From Closterium sp. Naga37s-1 (Eukaryota; Streptophyta; Zygnematophyceae; Desmidiales; Closteriaceae): a stretch of 64,000 bases of DNA. Below the pieces are notes generated by a model, which saw nothing but the letters and a program-made list of their open reading frames with translations, was not told where the DNA came from and did no database searches. A program made the translations under genes and the position numbers. Position 1 is the first letter of the stretch; each line of letters starts with the position of its first letter. The stretch lies in the NCBI GenBank assembly GCA_947471745.1, contig CANJKZ010001241.1, positions 5,001 to 69,000 on the forward strand, in the 5' to 3' direction. Positions 44,229-55,700 of this stretch are shown in pieces.

Positions 44229-45458
44229 TGCTCACCAGTGGTCGGCGTGGCAGGCGCAAGACGGTGGCGACAGCGGGGCCGCTACAACTGCAGGGCGGGG
44301 CCGGGCCGCAGCAGGGAGCTCCGCAGCAGCTGCTGCAGGGCGAGGCCGGGCCGCGACGGCAGCTGCTCCAGGTGCCAGGGGCGGCTGCTGCAGTGGCGGC
44401 TGCTCCAGGGGCCAGGGGCGGCTGCTGCAGCGGTGGTTGCTCCAGGGGCCAGGGGCGGCTGCTGCAGGGGCGGCTGCTCCAGGGGCGAGGGGCGGCTCCT
44501 GCAGTGGCGGCTGCTCCAGTGGCCAGGGGCGGCTGCTGCAGGGGCGGCTGCTCCAGAGGCCAGGCGCGGATTAGGTCAGGGCGACGCGGCGAGCAGGGCA
44601 ACGCGGCGGGCAGGTGGCGACGTCGCGGGCAGGGCGACGCGGCGGGCAGGTGACGACGCCGCGGGCAGGGCGACGCGGCGAGCAGGTGACGACGCCGCGA
44701 GCAGGGCGACGCGGCGGGCAGGGCGACGCGGCGAGCAGGTGACGACGCCGCGAGCAGGGCGACGCCGCGAGCAGGTGGCGACGCCGCGGGCAGGGCGACG
44801 CGGCGAGCAGGTGACGACGCCGCGGGCAGGCGACGACGCCGCGGGCAGGCGACGACGCCGCGGGCAGGCGACGACGTCGCGGGCAGGGGCTACGTCGCGG
44901 GCAGGCGACGACTCCGCAGGCAGGCGACGACGCCGCGGGCAGGCGACGACGCCGCGGGCAGGGGCTACATCGCAGGCAGGTGACGACGCCGCGGGCAGGC
45001 GGCGACGCCGCGGGCAGGGCGACGCGGCGGGCGGCGAGAGCCTGCAGGGGCGGCGCGCGGTCGGGCAGAGGCTGCGCGCGGGCCTGACGAGTCTGCAGAG
45101 GCGGCTCTCGGGCCTGACGGGCCTGCAGAGGCGGCTCGAGGGGGGCCTGACGGGTCTGCAGAGGCGGCTCGGGGGCCTGACGGACCTGCAGGGGCGGCTC
45201 GAGGGCGCACGAGGGCGCTCGAGGGCACACGAGGGCGCACGAGGGCGCACGAGGGCGCACGAAGGCGCACGAGGGCGCACGAGGGCGCACGAAGGCGCAC
45301 GAGGGCGCACGAAGGCGCACTAGCAGAGAAAGGCGCACGAGGGCGCACGAGGGCGCACTAGCAGAGAAAGGCGCACGAGGGCGCACGTAAGGCAGGGCGC
45401 ACGAGGGCGCTTCTAGCGGAATAGTGGGCCCATAGTAGAAAGCGGTCCTAGGTAGCAA
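44229..45458 (-). other. Copia-D GC-rich leader with short tandem repeats
   Basis: Contains degenerate units around gcaggcgacgacgccgcggg (about 44575-45030) and a 10-bp repeat gcacgagggc (about 45195-45400), plus ggcggctgctcc words (44370-44560). Open frames on both strands come from base composition. It takes the place where a capsid gene is expected. Confidence 0.7.
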
Positions 45459-45476
45459 CCTAGGCTCGTGATACCA

Positions 45477-45612
45477 TGTTAGAATCTAGAATAGAACGAG
45501 AATGCATGAAACTAGGTAGGAGGGGGATACAAGTAGGAAACCCTAACAAAGCTGTACCCCCTAAGGCTAAACCCACTATAGCCTACACAATATAAACATA
45601 TAATGTTTGACA
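45477..45612 (-). repeat. Copia-D 5' LTR
   Basis: 136 bp, identical to 38550-38685, with the primer-binding site at 45476-45459. Confidence 0.95.
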
Positions 45613-46260
45613 GTAAAAGCCTGGCACCCCCCGATGAATATCACGGAGCTGCAGAGTTTTTTGGGGTTCCTAAATTACGTGCGTCAGTTCGTCCCCGACA
45701 TGGCACGGTTAACGGCGCCACTGACAGACTTGCTACGAAAGGGGGTCGGTTTTACGTGGGGGGAGAAAGAGCATGCTGCCTTCTCTGCCCTTAAAAATGT
45801 TCTCTGTTCACCGCCTGTACTGCGCATCGTCGACCCACACTGCCTGTTCGAAGTAGTTACAGACGCAAGCGACATCGCCATCGGAGCCATACTGTTACAT
45901 GATTTCGGCAACGGGTTACAGCCCATCGCATACGAGTCCCGCAAACTGCATCCGCTCGAGAAAATTTACCTGATACACAACCGCGAAATGCTCGCAATTG
46001 TGCACGCATTCAAAGTATGGTGCTGCTACTTGACCGGCGCAGACTTGACAGTACGGACAGATCATAATTCGCTACAGTACCTCCGCGCACAGCCACACCT
46101 CAACCCACGACAAATTCGCTAGCTCGATTTCCTCGAGTCAAATTTCCACTACACGGTCACTTACAAAAAGGGGGCATCAAACATCGTCGATGCACTGACC
46201 CGCCCCATTGCCCAGATCCATGCAATACTACTTGCCCAGACCAGCCCACCACTATTTACC
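45613..46260 (+). pseudogene. Gypsy-B end of RT and RNase H
   Basis: The RT thumb (MNITELQSFLGFLNYVRQFV) leads into RNase H of the RT_RNaseH type (FEVVTDASDIAIGAIL, NREMLAIVHAFKVW, LTVRTDHNSLQYL). A TAG at about 46120 replaces Gln before LDFLESNFHYTV. The frame then continues to about 46290. Confidence 0.9.
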
Positions 46261-46292
46261 CACGGGTACCAAACGGATCCATTCTTCACAGG

Positions 46293-47676
46293 ATGAAATT
46301 CCTAGCAGTTCGCAGCAGCAAAGGGAGTTTATTACGTAAAAGCTGGCACCGACCGCATCTGGGTACCAGGGTACACACTACTACGGGAATTACTGCTACA
46401 GGAGGCACACGACGGAGTTACCTCAGGCCACTTCGGAGTAGAGAATACACGGCAGCAGCTGCAGCGGTATTATTACTGGCCCGAAATGCTGACCGACGTG
46501 CAGTGACACGTGGCATCGTGTCCCACCCACCAGCTCATGAAGTCATCACGGAAGCGGCCGGCAGGACAGTCGCAGCCGATACCACCCCCAGAGCGTGCTT
46601 GGCAGCAGATGACGATGGACTTCATCACGGAGTTACCGGCCAGAGCAAGTGTGAACGACGCGATCCTGGTCGTCGTCGATCGGCTGACGAAAATGGCAAC
46701 TTTCGCAGATTGCAAGAAATCGATCACAGCCGAAGAAACAGCATGCCTCTTCATCTCCACCGTCGTTCGACTGCACAGGATACCAGCAGCGATCATCAGC
46801 GACCACGACACGAAATTCACCAGCAACTTTTGGCGGAACCTGTGGCAGCAGTTCGGCACGCGACTACAGTTTAGTTCTTCGTACCACCCTGAGACCGACG
46901 GACAGACAGAACGGACAAACCAGACCATGGAGCAACTCATCCGAGCCACGTGCGATGACTCGACCACCTAGGAATAGCAGCTGCCACTAATCGAATTCGC
47001 ATACAACAACTCGCCATCCGCCACGACCCAACAGTCACCATTTTATCTGAACTACGGACAAGACCCCACAGTACCCATGACCCCAAATTCCGACAACCCG
47101 GTGCTACGCGCGCAATAGTTCGCCGAAATTGTACAAGCAGCACAAACCCGAGCAGCAGGCACAATAAAAAAATCAAACATCATCGCTAAACGGAACGCCG
47201 ACCGCCACCGCCGACCTGTCACTTACCAGCCCGACGACCTAGTTTTACTCGACACCCAGAACCTCCGCCTGCCCATCTCCCCAAAACTCCGCCCCCGATA
47301 TTGCGGGCCATTTCGCATCAGCCACATGATCACACCCGTCACCGCCCACCTCCTCCTCCCTGCTGTCTGGTATGTCAGCCCGTCCTTCCACGTCAGCCTG
47401 CTCCACCCCTACGTGCCATCCACCAGCCAACTGCCTCGCAACCGCCTAGCCAGTATGACACGACCACCAACCGAGCCAATCATCACGCCCAAGAAGATTC
47501 TGAGCCACCGAGTTCGGGATCCACGGGTAGTTCGAAGGATCAATTTTTTGATCCGGTGGAGAGACCGAACGCCCACCGAAGATAACTGGGTCTCCCTGGA
47601 CAGAATTGAAAACCACCCCGTCCTCACTGAGTACCTGCGTAGCCGAAACTTCCGGGATGTACACGCGCTTCCGTAA
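46293..47676 (+). pseudogene. Gypsy-B integrase with C-terminal chromodomain
   Basis: Remnants of the HHCC finger (about 46330-46530) precede the core with its three acidic residues: MTMDFITELP, IISDHDTKFTSNFW and HPETDGQTERTNQTMEQ. TAG codons at about 46969 (Trp position, TT-EQQLP) and 47117 (Gln position) break it. The C-terminus (about 47480-47676) has a chromodomain-like stretch (PTEPIITPKKILSHRV, FLIRWRDRTPTEDNWVSLD). Chromodomains steer chromovirus integration to particular chromatin. Confidence 0.88.
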
Positions 47677-47722
47677 GGAGGGCCTCCTTAGAGGGTGGGG
47701 GGGGGGGAGGGGGAGGGGGTAA

Positions 47723-48073
47723 TGTAAGGAAAATTCATTTTTCTTACTTCGCGTCCCTGCTCAGCGCGTACACCACTGCTCCCGCCAACAGCACCCAACA
47801 GTAGTCTGTTACCACTCGCGACACTCGCCTCGACACTGTTCCCGCCACTGTTCACGACGCGACCTAACTCCACGGTTCGGTTGGTAACTCGCGTTACGTA
47901 CCTCCGCCTCGACATTTCCCAACCTCGGCGCTAGGCCCGTCGCGCACCCCATTTCCCACACACTACCGTTACTACTGTAGTTTCGCTATATATTCTTCGC
48001 TCATGCCTTCGCTCATTGTACTCTTGCTTCGATAGTGCACTTCTCGCTCGCTCACTCAATTGCACTCGTAACA
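47723..48073 (+). repeat. Gypsy-B 3' LTR
   Basis: 351 bp, several substitutions and short indels relative to the 5' LTR (for example loss of ccggta before ctcttgcttcg). Confidence 0.93.
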
Positions 48074-48375
48074 GTGACCAGCAGATCCAGTGTCCACTCC
48101 ATACCCCTTATCTACCGGTTTAGAACAGGATTTTTTCACAAGGTCCTATTTACCGGTTTAAAACACCCAATTCGCTATGGAATTTCTACTAGGTCCTATC
48201 TTTCATTTTGTTATGGGTGCAATGGAACTAGATAGAGGGTGACCAGCAGATTCAGTGTCCACTCCACACCCCTTATCTACCGTTTAGAACAGGATTTTTC
48301 ACAAGGTCCTATTTACCGGTTTAGAACACCCAATTCCCTATGGGGAGTTTACTAGGTCCTATCTTTCATATTGTC
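48074..48375 (+). repeat. 165-bp tandem repeat, right part
   Basis: One full unit starts at 48074 and the next at 48239 (period 165), the second ending near 48375. Each unit contains two ctatttaccggttt/ttatctaccggttt words. The left fragment lies at 28089-28214, so the gypsy element split an older tandem array. Confidence 0.9.
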
Positions 48376-48882
48376 CCGTCCCGCGCCCGACCCTGCCGCG
48401 CGCGCACACAGCCGCACGCACGCACCTGCGCGCAGGAGCAGGCGCACACGCACCCGCGGCTACACACGCACCTGGAGCCGCACACGCAGCCGCAACCGCT
48501 CGCACGCGCAGATGCACGAGTTCCAGGCAGGGCTGTTTTTATCATAGTAATTACCCTGATTTCAGAGTGATTATAGGCTTTCCACTTTGTGGCGACTGAA
48601 ATTTCAGAAATAAAGAGTTGTCAACCCTGATCCAATCAGAGTATTAGATTTCCTATCCCTGATTTCGAGTATAGTGTAACAGAATAGCCTGTTAGTGGAC
48701 CCTGACTTAACAGAGTATCAAATCTGTGGTCCCTGAATTTGACCTTATCGGGAGGAAGTTTCTTCAAAATTTCCTACCGATAACCCCGCCTTCGGATTGA
48801 TCGCAGTACAGCCATCGCGTGAGCGACCCCGAATGACATTATCGAAACGAAGTTTCCTAGAAATTCTTTCCCGACACACTTA
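48376..48882. other. Intergenic stretch with recurring CCCTGA words
   Basis: A GC-rich cacgcac segment (48390-48530) is followed by a region where ccctga plus tttcag/aacagagtat recurs about five times (48550-48745). It also has two copies of a gaagtttc..aatttc block (48765, 48850), the first bounded by TTATCGG/CCGATAA. No gene seen. Confidence 0.45.
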
Positions 48883-49210
48883 GGCCCTGTTCGGTAGCCT
48901 CCCAGTCGCACTGGGCCCACTAGAACTGGGGAAGCGTCTGAGATGTTGCGTAGCCTCGGGCTTCCACTCACAGTGATAGGAACTTTTGAGCCTAGTTTAC
49001 GATAGTTTCCTTGAAATATTTAGTAAATTTCTCGATATGATTGTGGTACTGTGCCAGACTGACCCGAAAACAAACAAAACGTGCCAGTCGCATGGTTACC
49101 CTGCTATTCGAAGAGGAAACAAAAAACATCACATGCTGTGTGCCAGCTGTTTGTTGTTCAAGAAGGAAACAATTAATATTTTGGCCCGAAAATCTGTCAA
49201 TCTAAAGTTA

Positions 49211-52200
49211 CCGTATCGCCCCGGATTTACCCGCAGGCCTATTAAAAGCGCATGCGCTTCTATATGGAGCAATGCGCTTATGGCCGATCCTCAATTAGAA
49301 ACGCACCCCCTAAAAACTCGTTACTTATTATAAACGCACCCTTGCCGTATAGACAAGAATGTATGTTGAAGTTTTTCCACCTTTTTTACTATCTTCATCA
49401 AAACTACATTTTACTAGCTACAATTTTCCACTAAAACTTTTCATTGACATACAGTAGACTAGGGTCCTAGCCTACAAACCATTATCCTGATTAGTCTAGC
49501 CTAAGGCCTATTCCTCCTCGTCCGATTCGGGCTCCGTGGAGTTGTTGCCAAGGAACCCGTCTGCCTGGATGTCGTCGTCTACCTCTACCTCGTGGGACAG
49601 CTGGCTTCTCCGGTGCGCCATCACCAGTCCGTCTTCGCTCCCGTCAAGGGCATTGCTGATGCCGCAGGTGAGGAATGCTTTCTTAATCAGGTCGGGGGGC
49701 ACAGCCTTCCACGCGCGTGAAATCCACTTGAGCACCACCTCCGGAGGTGGTTTCTTGATGTTCCCTGCACCACACACAAGGAGTGGGGAACACGTGAGTC
49801 CACAAGCAGGCAGACAAGCACACGAAGGGGTCACGGGAGGACATTTCGCTGACTTGCAGGTGTCAGAATGTTCATGCCGTCCTGCTCAAACCAGGTCTGG
49901 TACTGCTGTTGAACACTCGCTTTGAAGCTCTTGTTAATAGACACATCGAGCGGCTGCAAGTCTGCCGTGCATCCCGCCGGGATGATCGCCGGCACGATGT
50001 TGAGCGCCACGAATCTCGCCTTGACTTCGGGTGTCAGGTGACCACGGTAGGAGTTGAGAACCAACATGGCGCTCCGGCTCTGCACGCCAAATTTCGGTTT
50101 CAGGAACGGCACCACGCCCGCATCAAGCCACTGGATGACGCCCGTGGCCTCCATCCAACCGTTTGCTTGGCAGCCGACCACGACATCTGCACACAAGCAA
50201 GTGGTGGTTGATTATTTTTTTGTTTTACCGTCCAAAACATGCGCATTAACATCTTCTTACCGTTCGAGAAGTCACCCTTCGGAAGTGACTTGCTCTTGAA
50301 AAACACCCACGGCTTCAACTTCTCGCCCGTCGCCGTGCACGCCAGCAGCACGTTGACTCTTTCTTTCAGGTAACCACCACTGCGGATGGGCACCGACTTC
50401 ACGCCCGTCTGCTCCACCATGGTAGTCGCCGGCATCTCCAACCACAAAGGCGTCTGGTCGGCGTTGATGATGTACCGATTGTCGATGTCGTACTTGTGTC
50501 GTGCGTCGCGGACGTACAGCCAAAATTCCTTGCACTGCTTCTCCACGTCTGCGCACGGGGAGGGAAAGACAGATAGAAGGGCAGATGAGTACCGCTACAA
50601 GATAAAGATACATGGGCGGATGAAAGTACACAGTCAGATACAAGATAAAGATACACGGGCGGATGGCAGTGCACAGACATGCACTTACGCTGCTGTGTCT
50701 TTTGCGCCACCTTAGTTTTCATGCGCACGGTGAGGTCCCACCGCTTGCGGAACCGCTCCAACTAGCGCTGACTCCCTTTCCACTTGACTTCCGGGAACAA
50801 CATCTTCATCACCTCGCGTGACCACTCTTGTAGCCGGCAGACTGATACTGCCACACCGCGGCGTCGCCAGTCCAGGAGTTGGGCGCACACCTTCAACTCC
50901 ATGGGTCTGTACCAGAAAGATCTTCCACGCCCATGAAGTCGACACCGTGTGCTGTGTGCAGCCTTGAGCTGATCCGCTTGGGTTTTCCACTCCGTCAGGC
51001 ATTTGCGGTGTATGCCGGAATCCCGCGCGACCTCGCTGATTGATGCCGCAAGCTCCAGCCGAACGAGCCACCTTAGTTTCTCCTGGGCGGTGTAGCGCTG
51101 CCGTTTATGTTGAGTCGGCTTGTGCCTGGGAGAGGGGGGGCGGGCATCTCGGTTTTCAGAGGAGGGGTGGGGTCGTTTTTTGTTAATCGGCGGATACATT
51201 GGTATCGGCATCTTCTCGCGTGGTGCGTCGCGCCACCAAGATTCCACACCATCATCGTCCGCGTCAGTTGCATTACGATCTGGGAACACGTCCTCCTTGG
51301 CGCCCTCTTCACCGTCGCCTCCACCGTCGCCTCCGCCGTTTTTGTCGCCGGTGTTATGTTTATTGGCGGCCACGTCATCGTCGGCGCCCATAGCCGACTC
51401 GTCCCACGTGCAGGCTTCAGGACTTTTCCACCGCGGTGCAGGCGGCGGAGCATGGATGAACACATCAGGGGCCTTGGGTGTGTCCGGTTCAGACAGCCAC
51501 TCGTCGAAAGTGGCTGGTAATTACAGCTGGAGCACGGGCCGTTGATGAGAAGTACTCGCATCAAGAACAGGAGGATTCAGAGGATTCGGAGGAGCGGGAG
51601 GAGCAGGAGGTGCAGGAGGAGCAGGTGGAGCAGGCGGTGCAGGGGGTGCAGATGGCTCTGGAGGCACTGGTGGCTCACGGGTATACCACCCGTCCGCGGT
51701 AAGTCGCCACGGGCGAGTTGGTTTCTTCTTGAAGAGACAGTGCGTCCCACGTATTCCGCCATGGCTTCGCCAGCCAGGCGGGCTAGAATAGAAACTGAAT
51801 GAAAAAAATGAAGAGGAGGGTGCACAAATGGGCAACGACGGGGACCCCGTAGGGTTGGCGGCTCGGGGTCCTCGTCAATGACAGGCGGGACACCCCTGCC
51901 TACCCCTGTAGAGGAACCTGCGTGACAGCATATACGCTGCGCTGGCAGGGAATCTTCCGCACCCTTCGAGAGGGTTCAGAAGAAATGCACATGCCATGCA
52001 GCGCATGCGGCTGTGATTGGGCCGCACGGCAACATCACCGTCACTACATTCAATGGTTCTAGACAAGATTGTGTAGTGGGAAACTGAACCGCAGCTGTTT
52101 TTGCCTGAAAACCATGCACGATCCTACTTGTCGCATGGTCGGTTGGATTCGCCTTATTGCGGGCTTCAGTTTGGTATGTTCAAAAGTGAATTTTATTTTT

Positions 52201-52312
52201 TTCCCTATTATAGGCGCATGCGCTTATACAAACGACTCATTTAGAAGTGCACACCCCAAAAAAACACTGCTTTATTAAAAGCACACCTACGCTTATATCT
52301 GGCGTAATACGG
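49211..52312 (-). mobile_element. pogo/Tigger-like DNA transposon, inactive
   Basis: Degenerate terminal repeats CCGTATcgCCCCGGAT (49211) and, inverted, CCGTATtacGCCAGATATAAGCG-like (to 52312) are followed by gcgcttat-type subterminal words on both sides. TA (within TTA) flanks each end. Inside is a multi-exon transposase gene on the minus strand. The ends match the MITE at 19875-20833. Confidence 0.85.
49508..51463 (-). pseudogene. Pogo/Tigger-like DDE transposase, spliced and broken
   Basis: Exon 1 (from about 51463) has an acidic N-terminus and a helix-turn-helix DNA-binding region (YTAQEKLRWLVRLELAASIS, then CENP-B-like). A TAG at about 50764 interrupts it before LERFRKRWDL. Introns with gtaagt/gtaaga donors lie near 50690-50553 and 50257-50190. 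DDE residues: first Asp in INADQTPLW; the second position reads VLNSYRGHL, with Asn (AAC) where Asp is expected; third in LQPLDVSINKSFK. The last exon (about 49760-49508) carries AFLTCGISNALDGSEDG and an acidic tail. The stop and the Asp-to-Asn change make it inactive. It would bind terminal repeats and cut and paste at TA. Confidence 0.87.
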
Positions 52313-52606
52313 TTACCCAAAGTGGCCCTGTACCACTCAGAGTGGCCCTCGCGGAGTGAAACTGAAACCCAAAGCTGAGAGCCACTTCCACTGCGAGTCC
52401 AGTTTGCGAGGGAAGGAAACTCTATGTGCAGTTTCGGCGCCCGCAGCCAGACTTGGCGTTTGAAGCGTTCGGTAGCCAAGTCACACTAGGCAGGTTTGGT
52501 GTTCCAAAATCATGTTGGTGGGCTTTAACAATGTCCGAAATTGTACATTGGAACCTGCTCTCCACCAACCGCAGTATGAGTGGGGCCCCTACCAAACAGG
52601 GCCTTA

Positions 52607-53605
52607 CCATTGAGATCGAACTGCGAGTTTCCAAGAAACTTTGTAAGAGTACCCCCATGTGCGTAGCCCCCTACTTTATCAGGGAGAAGTTTCTTCAAAG
52701 TTTCTTTCCAATACACCCACCATCGAGGTTCAGTTTCGATAATGCACAGCGCGTTACTACTACTCTGCTACTGACTTGTCGACCCTAAACAATCAGACTA
52801 TATAACTTTCCAACACTGAGCAATCAGGGTGCTGTTTTTCTGAAAAATATGCCTTCCAGGTAAAAACGAAATATTTAGGTGGAAATCAGGGTACCTTAAT
52901 TTGAAACGTCAGCCTTGGTTCCAAGTGCCGAGAGCGCACGCTTACGAGCAGCTGCATGCTCACTTGCACCCACGCACACTAGTAGCTACGCAAGCACACG
53001 CGCAGCTGTTGATCCGTTACGCCCCGCAGCCCGTCGACGCCACTGTGAGCGCCAGCAGCAGCCAACCGTTACTAGACCCACCTACCCGTGCCCCACCGCA
53101 CTAGCCTCTCCCGATCGTACTCCACCGCACCAGACCGCCCTCAATTGCACTCAACTGCACTCAATCGCACTCGGTCGCACCTGGCAGTTGCAGTTACACA
53201 CGTACCTGTTGTCTCTCCCACACGCCTTCTGCCATCAACGTTTGTCAAGGCAGCTGGCAGTCGCGGTCACCTCTTCGCTCACGTCCTAGATTCTACCCTT
53301 GTTGTTCCTTCTGTTCCTCCGTTCGCCACCTGTTCACCGACGTCTAGGCTAGCCACCACGCTACGCTTCCGTCTGTGCCTGTTACTAGCTCCTTCTACTC
53401 TCACGCCCCTCTCGCTTGTGCCATGGCGTGCACTAGAGTTCTGCACCAGCAGGGCCAGCCGTAGTGGCAGCAACCGCAGCACTCCCAGCAGTGGGGACCG
53501 CATGGTCTGAGGAGTGTCGGCCCTAGCAACAGTACAGCCAGATGGGCGACTCGCCATGGTGGTCGCGACGTCGGCCCTTGCCAGTACCAGATCTTGACTA
53601 ACCCT
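52607..53605. other. Intergenic stretch with a possible copia gag remnant
   Basis: From 52610 to 52900 there are diverged copies of words also seen left of the MITE (gaagtttcttcaaa near 52688; aatcagggt near 52822 and 52888). From about 53120 to 53605 the plus strand reads like a decayed coding region, ending in a short gag-like stretch (SARWATRHGG-type, ..PCQYQ) before Copia-E. The identification is weak. Confidence 0.3.
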
Positions 53606-53904
53606 TGTCAGAATCCTGAACGAGAATGAGTGAACTAGCAGCATGCAGGAGTACAAGTGACAAACCCTCATTGGGTTGTACCCCATATGGGCTACCCCAC
53701 TACAGCCTACACAACATGCAGCATATAAGTTTGACACACCCCCATAGGCAACGTAGGGAGAACAAGAGGTCACAAGACCAGTCAAGAAAAGCAAAGCAAG
53801 CTCAGGGTGGATCACGAAGTCACCACATACTCTGAGCACAAGCAAATGGCTACAAGGCCAGTTCACATGCAGAGTTACATAAAGCAGAACAAGCAGTACA
53901 GTGA

Positions 53905-55700
53905 TCAAAACCTAGCAAGTGTAAGCATGCAGGTATAAGCATATAGATCATAGTACAAGCAAAGTGAAGAAGTGAGCAAGTGAGGCCAAGTAGGCACAAG
54001 GCCTAAAACAGTACAGAAACGCTGATGATCACAAGGCTGAAGTGCCTTGGTGAAGATATCAGCAGTGTTGGCCCGAGAGGCCACGTAAGCAAGACGAAGC
54101 TGTCCATGCTGCTGCAACTCTCGAGCAAGGAAGTAACGTAGAGCAATGTGCTTCGTCCTGTGCTCCAGTCTGTGCTTCTGACACAAGGCAATCATGGCCT
54201 TGTTGTCGACGTACAGAACTGGAGGAGAACAAGGCGGCTCGCCCAAGTCGGTCAGCAGGTAGGTGAGTCAGCGTAACTCCTGTGCAGCCATGGCCCCTGC
54301 GTAGATATCAGCATCACAACTGGAACTGAGAACAGAACACGAGCGGGTAGACCGCCAAGAAACCGAGCCAGAGCCAAGGCTGAAGGTGTAACCCTGTGAC
54401 GACCACTTCGTAGCCAAGTCGTCAACCCAAGAAGCGCCTGCGTGTCGCATGAGGACAACTCGAGCCCGTCCTCCAAGCACGAGCCCCATGCTCGACGTAC
54501 TGCACAAGTAGCGCAACACCCTCTTAGCGGCCTCCCAGTGCTCTGGTCGGTGCCTCCCGGGCGCAACATAGCGTGCCAGGATGCAAAGAGGGTAAGCAAG
54601 GTCAGGTCGAGTGCACGTCATCAGGTACATGAGGTAGTCCACAAGCTCTGGATACGGACCGCTCAGCTCTACGGACTCATCCGAAGGTAGAGCTGATAGC
54701 AAGTGACCGGTAGGAAGAGGAGTGGACTGTGACGACTAGTACGTGAAGCGGAACTGCTGAAGGACCTGCTGCACCATGTGTGACTGAGTCAAGGTAATGG
54801 TGCGTCGTGCTCTGTCTCGCGTGATCTACAAGCCAAGATAGCTGCGCAGCTCACCCAGGTCAGTGCGTGTCTCTTCTACAGCTCCGACTTCACATGGGCG
54901 AGTCCCTCAGTGTCAGCAGTGGCAAAGACCAAGTCGTCGACGTACACGAGCATGTAGAACGGCGGCAGCGAAGTGTCGGTGCGTAGAAACAGCGACAGAT
55001 CAGCAGTCGAAGGAGCAAACCCAAGAGCCGCAAGCGTCTTCCTCAATGTGTTGTGCCACTCGCGAGGCGCCTGGCGGAGACCGTAGACTGGACATCGGAG
55101 GCTCCACTGGGTACCTGCAGGAAACGACCCAGTGAAGCCAGGTGGGCGGCGCAGCCAGATCTCCTCGTGCAGGCTGCCCTGTAAGAAAGCTGTGCTGAAG
55201 TCAAGAGAGTGAAGCTCGTAGTCACGCTGAGCGGCGACGTGTTGCAGTACCCGAAGAGTGGTCATCTTCGGGTAGGGGAGAAGGTCCGGAAGAAGTCAAC
55301 TCCCTGTCGCTGACTGAAGCCTTGTGCAACGTAACGCACCTTGAAGACAGGCGGAGAACCTGGCGGCCACTTCACCCTGAAAACCCACATGCCACTGACG
55401 ATGTTCGCCCCAGGTGGGGGAACGTCGTCGACGTAAGTGCTTGTGGACTTCCAGGATGCCATCTCTGCGTCCATGGCTATCTGCCACTAAAAGGAGTAAG
55501 GACCCTCAATCGCCTCCGCGTAAGAGCGCGGGGTCGGGATGTCTGGTGCATCCGGGTCTCCCTTGGGTGCAATCAGCATGGACACGAGATGAGGTACAGC
55601 AGCTGCAAAAAACTCAAAATCCTCCTGCCTCAAGGACGTCCGTGCCAAGAGCACACTCACCCCCGACGGACGGAGGACAGACAGACTCAGACTCAGCAAT
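53905..55700 (-). pseudogene. Copia-E RT and RNase H
   Basis: The RT has VFRVKWPPGSPPVFKVRYVA, MLVYVDDLVFATAD (about 54960) and the RNase H blocks VLMRHAGASWVDD, VDNKAMIALCQ. Broken by a TAG at about 55487 (Gln in Copia-C), a frameshift near 55275, breaks near 54870-54700, and a TGA near 54267 (Trp in LRWLTYL). The pre-RT block (PTPRSYAEAIEGPY) is at 55550-55490. Confidence 0.88.

Larger units (their letters stand above)
38550..45612 (-). mobile_element. Copia-D: very recent short-LTR copia nested in gypsy RT
   Basis: Two 136-bp LTRs (38550-38685 and 45477-45612) are identical by direct reading. The target duplication GTAAA lies at 38545-38549 and 45613-45617. The primer site TGGTATCACGAGCC reads from 45476 leftward, and a purine tract adjoins the 3' LTR at 38686-38700. 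The interior has a GC-rich leader, gag-like modules, protease, integrase, linker, RT and RNase H. Despite the young LTRs, pol carries three stops and one frameshift. Confidence 0.96.
28215..48073 (+). mobile_element. Gypsy-B: chromovirus-like Ty3/gypsy element carrying two nested copias
   Basis: LTRs at 28215-28571 and 47723-48073 share their ends (TGTAAGGAAAA..CTCGTAACA) and most of their sequence. The target duplication GTGAC lies at 28210-28214 and 48074-48078. The primer site TGGTATTCAGAGC starts at 28574, and a long G-rich polypurine tract precedes the 3' LTR (47690-47720). Domain order is gag, protease, RT, RNase H, integrase, chromodomain. Copia-C (28923-36149) interrupts gag and Copia-D (38550-45612) interrupts the RT region. 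Subtracting both leaves an element of about 5.6 kb. Several stops and an active-site change disable it. Confidence 0.95.
48883..52603. mobile_element. PIF/Harbinger-like MITE interrupted by a pogo-like element
   Basis: Ends are GGCCCTGTTCGGTAGCC (from 48883) and, in inverted orientation, GGCCCTGTTTGGTAGG (to 52603), a terminus typical of plant MITEs. Both sides carry the 3-bp duplication TTA (48880-48882 and 52604-52606), as PIF/Harbinger insertions do. Without the inner pogo-like element (49211-52312) it is about 620 bp, with no coding capacity. Confidence 0.7.

Noticed and set aside
44172..45458. Arg/Gly- and Ala/Pro-rich frames of 240-383 codons on both strands
   Set aside because: Composition-driven frames in the Copia-D leader repeats. 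No conserved motif, and both strands are equally open.
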